Below, one piece after another: positions 23,943 to 29,424 of a DNA stretch of 29,424 nt. The DNA is taken from positions 1 through 29,424 of the forward strand of contig JALNXG010000049.1 of assembly GCA_023230485.1 (NCBI GenBank), given 5' to 3'. The position numbers and the translations under genes were made by a program. Below the pieces are notes generated by a model. The model was given only the letters and a program-made list of their open reading frames with translations. It ran no database searches and was not told the DNA's origin. Every line of letters begins with the position of its first letter. Position 1 is the stretch's first letter. The DNA is from Melioribacteraceae bacterium (GTDB taxonomy: Bacteria; Bacteroidota; Ignavibacteria; Ignavibacteriales; Melioribacteraceae).

Positions 23943-25622
23943 ATGATCTCAGATAAAAATATAATCGCTCATAGAAATCTTGCTGCTTTAGTTGATTACA
24001 GCAATCTAATAAATTCTTCTCTCGATCTAAGTTTCATTCTTAATAATATACTTCTTACTTGCTTCTCTAAATTTCAAATCACTAAAGGAATTATTGCATT
24101 AGTAGATAATAATAATTTTTTGGAATTAAAGGTTATCAAGGGCTTTTCGAGCACTGATAAAGAAAAATTTCCAAAGGTTAAATTGGAAGAATTGATTTCT
24201 AATTCCAAGATGCAGGTATTTATTTCACAATATAAAATTAGTGTTGTCGAAAAAATCGAATCCAATTCGGGTACTAAAGGTGTTGTCCTTTTAGGGAGTA
24301 AACTTTCAAAAAATCCGTTTACCAATGAAGATTTGGAGTTTTTGAAAACACTTCTTAATCTTGGAGCTACTGCAGTTGAAAATTCTCTTACAGTCGAACG
24401 ATTAAAAAATGTTAATAGGGAATTGGATTCTAAAGTAAATCAGCTTAGTTCTCTTTTTGATTTGAGTAAAGAATTCAGTGGTATTTTGGAAATAGAAGTA
24501 ATCGGAAAATTACTTGTCTATTCTATAATTGGTCAGTTATTAGTTTCAAAATATGCCGTTGTAACTTGCAGTGAAAAATCAATAAACATCCTCGAAAGTA
24601 AATATGACATAGACCAAATAAAAGAATCCTTAAAAATTTGTGAATACGATAAGATAAATGAAAGTTTGGATAAAGAGCAGATAGTAAAAAATTATCCAGA
24701 TTTAAGTAAGTTTGAAATTGAGTGTATAGTCCCAATGAAAATCAAATCTGTTACAAAAGGATTGATTCTATTAGGGAAAAGAGTTACGAATAAACCATTT
24801 TCAAAATCCGATGTCGAATATATATCGTCTGTGGGAAGTTTAGCAATAATATCAATAGAAAATGCGAGTATGATTAAGGAGCTTTTAGAAAAAGAAAAGC
24901 TTGAAAAGGACTTAGAGATTGCGAGAAATATTCAACAAAATTTATTACCGAAAAAAATTCTTCAATATAAAGAAGTAAGTATATCAGCATATAGTCTTGC
25001 TGCTAGGACAGTCGGTGGCGATTACTATGATATTGTTAAGTTAGATGATAATAGAGTTTTACTTGCAATTGCAGATGTATCTGGTAAGGGCGTTCCCGCT
25101 GCATTAATAATGGCAAACTTGCAAGCATTTCTAAAATCAATTTGTAAACAAAATCTTCCTTTAGATGAATCTACAAATTTAATTAATGATCTTATTTCAG
25201 AAAATACAAGTAACGGAAGTTTTGTTACTTTCTTCTGGGGCATATTTGATAAATTTAATTTAGAATTCACTTACGTCAATGCAGGTCATAATCCACCTCT
25301 ATTACTTCGGAATGGCGAGATAATAAAGTTAAAGAAGGGGGGAATGATAATCGGTGTTATGCCTACTATTATCCCTTACGTTTCAGAAACAATAAAAATG
25401 GAAAAAGATGATGTTGTTATTTTCTTCACCGATGGTATCTCAGAGGCAATGAATATTGACTTTGAGGAATTTACTGATGAGAAATTGGAACGAATTGTAC
25501 TTGAAGAACGTCTTAAAAGCAGCGATGAGATATTAGAAAAAATTAAAAATGAAGTCGATGAACATACTAAAGGTGCTGAACAATCAGATGATATTACTTG
25601 TCTAATTATTAAAGTGAATTAA
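23943..25622 (+). CDS. Soluble GAF-GAF-PP2C (RsbU-type) phosphatase
   Basis: A 559-aa protein without membrane helices. It has two GAF-like sensor domains (about 14-147 and 165-310), a coiled-coil linker (310-335, rich in Lys/Glu/Leu) and a SpoIIE/PP2C domain with its metal aspartates: GGDYYD (D360, D363), ADVSGKG (D378), TDG (D497) and SDDIT (D549, D550). It should sense small cytoplasmic ligands and dephosphorylate a STAS protein. It begins 2 nt after the RsbW-like gene and ends against the next gene with no gap. GAF ligands cannot be read from sequence. No Shine-Dalgarno precedes ATG 23943. Confidence 0.92.
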   Translation: MISDKNIIAHRNLAALVDYSNLINSSLDLSFILNNILLTCFSKFQITKGIIALVDNNNFLELKVIKGFSSTDKEKFPKVKLEELISNSKMQVFISQYKISVVEKIESNSGTKGVVLLGSKLSKNPFTNEDLEFLKTLLNLGATAVENSLTVERLKNVNRELDSKVNQLSSLFDLSKEFSGILEIEVIGKLLVYSIIGQLLVSKYAVVTCSEKSINILESKYDIDQIKESLKICEYDKINESLDKEQIVKNYPDLSKFEIECIVPMKIKSVTKGLILLGKRVTNKPFSKSDVEYISSVGSLAIISIENASMIKELLEKEKLEKDLEIARNIQQNLLPKKILQYKEVSISAYSLAARTVGGDYYDIVKLDDNRVLLAIADVSGKGVPAALIMANLQAFLKSICKQNLPLDESTNLINDLISENTSNGSFVTFFWGIFDKFNLEFTYVNAGHNPPLLLRNGEIIKLKKGGMIIGVMPTIIPYVSETIKMEKDDVVIFFTDGISEAMNIDFEEFTDEKLERIVLEERLKSSDEILEKIKNEVDEHTKGAEQSDDITCLIIKVN

Positions 25623-28178
25623 GTGAATAAAATTAAACAAATATTGCAATCAAATAGAAAAGGGGTGATAGTCTTTTCCTTTCTAATTCTATTGATTATT
25701 TCAGCATTTAATTATTATTCTATTTTTTTCGTTACTGCGCAATCTAATGATGAATGTCTTTGGGTTTTGAAAATCAATAGCGATAGCAAGTCTTATATTC
25801 AATTTGATCAAGTAAAGTTCGAAGGTGTAGCTTGGAATGCCGGAGTGAGAGATGGGGATATTTTGCTTTCAATTGATGGTGTAAAAGTAAATAATTTACT
25901 TAAGGCAAGTCAAGTTCTTGATAAAGTACCTAAAGGGGATTATGCCACTTATCAATTTTCAAGAAACAATGAAATTTTTGAAGGGAAAGTTCTGGTTAAG
26001 AAATTTATAGATTTTACCGGTTTAGCTTTTACACTTCTAGGCACAATTTGGGTAATTGTGGGATTCTTTGTACTAATAGCAAAACCCGAAGGGAAAACTC
26101 AATTCAGCTTTTATCTTATTGGCGCAAATGTAGTTCTTTTTTCGATAGGCACTCTTTTCTTTAGGGAATCTTTTACAAATTCAATAGTTAGCCAAAGCAA
26201 ATTATTTGCACTTTTAGCAATGTGCGGGTTTATGATTGGTGCTTCATTTCTCCCATTTAGGATATTCGATTTTTTTTCTCGTTTCCCTAGGAAGTTTTCA
26301 TATGTTGATAAAAAATGGTTTGGAAGACTTATTCTATATACTCCTATTATTCTTTCATTATTTTCTATATATATCAGGATAATGTATGTACAAGGAAAGA
26401 TGATTACTTTTAATCATTATATTTCCGTGTTTTTTATCTTCTTGGTAAACTCAGCTTTTACAATTGGGTTAGTACTTCTTTATATTAATTACTATCGATT
26501 GAATAATAAACGCGAGCGCAATGCTATTTTTATTATTCTTGTCTCGTATAGTATTGGGTTGGCGGCGTTATTATACACCTTCACTATTGCAAATGCTATC
26601 ATAGGGTTAATTTTCAATAATCCGGAATATATGATGCCCATAATTTTAATTGCAATACTTCCAATCTCTTTTGGTTATTCTATTTTTAAGTATTCATTAA
26701 TGGATATTAGTGATGTAATAAAAAATACAATGATGTATGGCATTGCAACAATTTCATTAGCCGCTACTTACTTTTTAGTTATTTATCTACTTGGGCAGAC
26801 TGTTAGCAGCGTTGTAAGCTCGGAATATCAAGGAATAATAGCCGGGGCAGTGTTTATATTTTTCGCACTCGTTTTCCAATCGACTAAAGATAAATTTCAA
26901 GATTATATTACTTCTAAGTTTTATCCTGAACAGCATGAATTTAGAAATAAGTTAGTTCAGTTTAGCTCTGATGTTTCAAGTATTGTTGGATTGAACAATA
27001 TATTAAATACAACAGAAGCAATATTTGTAAATGCACTTAATTTGAAACACTTCGGAATAGCAATTAAAAGGAGTAATAGTGATTTTGAATTAATCAGAGA
27101 AGAAGGTTTTATAGACAAGAATTTTGTGATTATAGATAATCAAAAAAAATTAGAAAAATTCTTAGAACATCTAAAAGAAAATATAAAACGACCCGTTATT
27201 GAAAGTAATGATTTTGAATTAGTATTTGGTGTGGAGACAGAGAAATTAATAAGTGAAGAAATTTTTACAGTAATACCTCTCTTAGTAAAAGGGGAGATTA
27301 ATGGTTTATTGTTACTTGGCTTAATGCATTCTGGGGCTCAATTCGCAGGTAAAGATTTAGACTTATTATTAGTAGCTGCAAATCATACAGCAATAGCAAT
27401 TGAAAATGCACGTCTTTATCACTCGGAAGCTGAAAAAATAAAAATAGAAAAGGAGATAGAGACAGCAGCAAAGATTCAGGAAAGTTTACTTCCAAAGGTA
27501 TTTCCAAAAATCAATGGACTTGATATTGCGGGGAAAATGATTCCGGCAATGCATATCGGAGGCGATTATTTTGATTTTATTAAAATATCTGGTACTAAGA
27601 TATATGCAGTAATTGGTGATGTTTCAGGTAAAGGTCTTTCTGCTTCGTTTTACATGTCCAAGCTCCAAACAATGATTAAATTATTCTGTGATAAAGAAGA
27701 TTCACTGAAAAAGATTATCTCTGAAATTAATAAACGTATTTATCCTGAAATCGAAAAGAATTGGTTTATTACTGTAACGATTTTATTAATTGATACAGAA
27801 AAAGAGAAAGTTACCGCAGTCAGAGCAGGACATACACCAATAATTATAATGCGTGATAGAAAGATATTGAAATATCAGCCTCAAGGACTTGGTGTGGGTT
27901 TAGAGAAAGGAGAACTATTTAATAACGCGATAGAAGAGATTACATTTGATCTTAAAAATGATGATACTATATTTTTATTTTCTGATGGAGTTACCGAAAA
28001 TAAAAATTCTAAAGATGAGTTCTATGGCGATGAAAGAATGGAAAAATTATTGATAAACAATTATCATAATAATGCAAAGACAACAGTGGAGAATTTGATT
28101 AAGGATTTAGAAGTGTTCAAAGGCAATACTCCTCAATTTGATGATATCACTTGTACAATAATAAAGTATAATAAATAA
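25623..28178 (+). CDS. PDZ / multi-TM / GAF / PP2C phosphatase
   Basis: An 851-aa sensor phosphatase. A first helix (about 14-37) leads to a PDZ-like domain (about 55-127; GVAWNAGVRDGDILLSIDG is the usual PDZ core) outside the membrane, then seven or eight membrane helices (about 131-153, 160-180, 193-213, 235-252, 266-290, 301-330, 337-357, 370-392, 402-420), a ComP-like linker with FYPEQHEFR, a GAF-like domain (about 447-596), a coiled coil and a SpoIIE/PP2C domain with GGDYFD (D648, D651), GDVSGKG (D666), SDG (D788) and FDDIT (D840, D841). A peptide- or protein-fed input is likely. GTG start directly abuts the previous stop. It is last in the cassette, before a terminator. Confidence 0.9.
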   Translation: MNKIKQILQSNRKGVIVFSFLILLIISAFNYYSIFFVTAQSNDECLWVLKINSDSKSYIQFDQVKFEGVAWNAGVRDGDILLSIDGVKVNNLLKASQVLDKVPKGDYATYQFSRNNEIFEGKVLVKKFIDFTGLAFTLLGTIWVIVGFFVLIAKPEGKTQFSFYLIGANVVLFSIGTLFFRESFTNSIVSQSKLFALLAMCGFMIGASFLPFRIFDFFSRFPRKFSYVDKKWFGRLILYTPIILSLFSIYIRIMYVQGKMITFNHYISVFFIFLVNSAFTIGLVLLYINYYRLNNKRERNAIFIILVSYSIGLAALLYTFTIANAIIGLIFNNPEYMMPIILIAILPISFGYSIFKYSLMDISDVIKNTMMYGIATISLAATYFLVIYLLGQTVSSVVSSEYQGIIAGAVFIFFALVFQSTKDKFQDYITSKFYPEQHEFRNKLVQFSSDVSSIVGLNNILNTTEAIFVNALNLKHFGIAIKRSNSDFELIREEGFIDKNFVIIDNQKKLEKFLEHLKENIKRPVIESNDFELVFGVETEKLISEEIFTVIPLLVKGEINGLLLLGLMHSGAQFAGKDLDLLLVAANHTAIAIENARLYHSEAEKIKIEKEIETAAKIQESLLPKVFPKINGLDIAGKMIPAMHIGGDYFDFIKISGTKIYAVIGDVSGKGLSASFYMSKLQTMIKLFCDKEDSLKKIISEINKRIYPEIEKNWFITVTILLIDTEKEKVTAVRAGHTPIIIMRDRKILKYQPQGLGVGLEKGELFNNAIEEITFDLKNDDTIFLFSDGVTENKNSKDEFYGDERMEKLLINNYHNNAKTTVENLIKDLEVFKGNTPQFDDITCTIIKYNK

Positions 28179-28200
28179 GAAGGTCGAATATTTTTAAGTA

Positions 28201-28230
28201 AAAAAAAAGCCGGCATTAAGCCGGCTTTCT
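28201..28230. terminator. Bidirectional terminator between the cassette and secF
   Basis: A perfect 9-bp stem (AAAGCCGGC 28206-28214 with GCCGGCTTT 28220-28228) and loop ATTAA. T-rich sequence follows on the plus strand and eight T on the minus strand (28208-28201), so it can end both convergent transcripts. Confidence 0.9.
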
Positions 28231-28247
28231 TATAATATCTATACTGA

Positions 28248-29387
28248 TTAAAATTCAATTTTACCTTTTGTTTTTTTATCATATTCTAAAACGAATGCGC
28301 TAGCTACGAAGATTGAGGAATATGTACCGATAATAATACCGATAAATAATGCGAATGCGAAACCTCTTAGTACCTCTCCGCCAATTAAAATCAAAATTAT
28401 TACTACTATGAAAGTAGTTAGTCCCGTAATAATTGTACGGCTCATTGTTTTATTAATTGCTCTATTGATATTGACTTCGAGGGGAAGTGATTTATGAATT
28501 TTAACATCCTCTCTAACACGGTCGAATACAATAACGGTATCGTTAATTGAGTAACCAGTAAGTGTTAAAAATGCTGCTACGATACTAATAGAGATTTCAA
28601 GATTAAGCCCCGGAATAACCCCATAAAGTGCGGCAAATAATCCAAGAGTAATAAATACGTCATGGAAAAGAGCTGCAACAGCACCGATAGCAAAAGCAAA
28701 TTTGAAGCGGAATCCAAGATAGATCAAGATTACAACCAAAGAAAGAAATACTGCTAATAAAGCATCTGTCTTTAATTCAGCACCAATCTTAGGACCAACT
28801 TTTTCTTCCTTTAATACAGTGAATGGATTATCTGTATATTTAGTTGTAAGGTTCTCTTTAATCCAATCAGCAATACCGATACGAACAACTACGCCCGTAT
28901 TTGAAGATTCTTCAGATACCTTAGCTGTTTGGAATCCAGCTTGATACAATTTATTATTCATTACCTCTGCAATAGATGAATCAGGGAAATTAAATGTAGC
29001 ACTATTATTTGTTGTATCAATAATAGTGGCAGTTACACCCGGGTAAGTATTACTAATAATTGTATTAATTCTTTCATATACTTTTGGAATTTCCTTTTGT
29101 GGAATTTCCTGCGCATCGGTTCTGATAAGAATGCCGGTAGAGCCGCCAAAAGTTTTTACTTCAACGTTTCCAAGACCAATTTTTTCAACTTGTTTTCTTA
29201 CATCAGCAATTTCAATTGATTTTGTAAATTGGATACCAATTTCAGTACCACCTTTAAAATCAATTCCGTATTGCAAACCTCTAACAAAAATTCCGATTAA
29301 ACTCAATAAGATTAATGCACCGGAAATATAGTAGAAAAGTTTCCTTTTCCCCATAAAATCGACATTAAGATTTTCAAAAACTCTCAT
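28248..29387 (-). CDS. secF: Protein translocase subunit SecF
   Basis: Inner-membrane partner of SecD that uses the proton-motive force to help pull secreted proteins out of SecYEG. It has TM1 (about 17-35), YGIDFKGGTE (40-49), an outer domain (about 55-195), VGPKIGAEL (197-205) and five further helices, with FHDVF (241-245) and GYSINDTVIVFDRVRE (278-293). At 379 aa it is longer than the 300-320 aa of many SecF proteins because the first periplasmic domain is enlarged by roughly 60 residues. ATG 29387 is preceded by AGGAGA. secD is expected just beyond the right edge; the last 37 bases are too short to confirm it. Confidence 0.96.
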   Translation of the reverse strand: MRVFENLNVDFMGKRKLFYYISGALILLSLIGIFVRGLQYGIDFKGGTEIGIQFTKSIEIADVRKQVEKIGLGNVEVKTFGGSTGILIRTDAQEIPQKEIPKVYERINTIISNTYPGVTATIIDTTNNSATFNFPDSSIAEVMNNKLYQAGFQTAKVSEESSNTGVVVRIGIADWIKENLTTKYTDNPFTVLKEEKVGPKIGAELKTDALLAVFLSLVVILIYLGFRFKFAFAIGAVAALFHDVFITLGLFAALYGVIPGLNLEISISIVAAFLTLTGYSINDTVIVFDRVREDVKIHKSLPLEVNINRAINKTMSRTIITGLTTFIVVIILILIGGEVLRGFAFALFIGIIIGTYSSIFVASAFVLEYDKKTKGKIEF

Positions 29388-29424
29388 TTATTTCAATTCT
29401 CCTAAACTAAATTAACCGACATTA

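Noticed and set aside
18827..28178. Mobile element or genomic island around the signalling cassette
   Set aside because: No integrase, transposase, flanking repeats or tRNA, and base use looks like that of the neighbouring core genes.
29388..29424. 3' end of secD on the minus strand
   Set aside because: secD is expected there, but 37 bases with several possible stops cannot identify it.

Overview
The window looks like a piece of the main chromosome of a low-GC, Gram-negative bacterium of the Bacteroidota/Chlorobi/Ignavibacteria assemblage, most likely Ignavibacteria-like. This is an inference. It rests on lipid A genes (lpxB, lpxK), an Mrp ATPase of the form without CxxC, an ICMT-like methyltransferase, SpoIIE/RsbU-type signalling, frequent TTG/GTG starts and AT-rich spacers. 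I saw no transposase, integrase, CRISPR array, rRNA or tRNA.

Left part, minus strand (1-13340). The first 68 bases hold the 5' end of a probable queA. A terminator (93-123) separates it from a tightly packed run read right to left: a GH2-like membrane protein (start revised to 13257), smc, a MtnX-like HAD phosphatase, an ICMT/PEMT-like membrane methyltransferase, lpxB, a DUF374 acyltransferase, lpxK and ppdK. Spacings run from an 11-nt overlap to a 16-nt gap, so one eight-gene operon is likely. It joins chromosome condensation, lipid A synthesis and a central-carbon enzyme.

Middle, minus strand (13349-18734). A second unit, FNR-like flavin reductase - mrp - Nfu-type Fe-S scaffold - tpiA, ends at a clear terminator (13297-13340). 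A third unit, purA - sensor histidine kinase, ends at a terminator at 16037-16073. The spacer 15995-16242 is the longest gene-free stretch (248 nt). It contains this terminator, a 24-bp perfect palindrome and an AT-rich inverted repeat.

Right part (18827-28178) is the most distinctive region. A minus-strand STAS gene faces a plus-strand cassette: ECF sigma factor, an unrecognised membrane-anchored protein, a multi-TM/GAF/PP2C phosphatase, a STAS antagonist, an RsbW-like kinase, a GAF-GAF-PP2C phosphatase, and a PDZ/multi-TM/GAF/PP2C phosphatase. All parts of a partner switch are present: one kinase, two STAS proteins and three phosphatases with different sensor ends. The cassette opens with a textbook ECF promoter (GGAAC-N16-CGTC) whose expected transcription start falls on the sigma factor's ATG, which suggests autoregulation from a leaderless mRNA. 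Coupling of an ECF sigma factor to a multi-input RsbU/V/W switch is the best candidate here for an undescribed system. A bidirectional terminator (28201-28230) then separates it from convergent secF.
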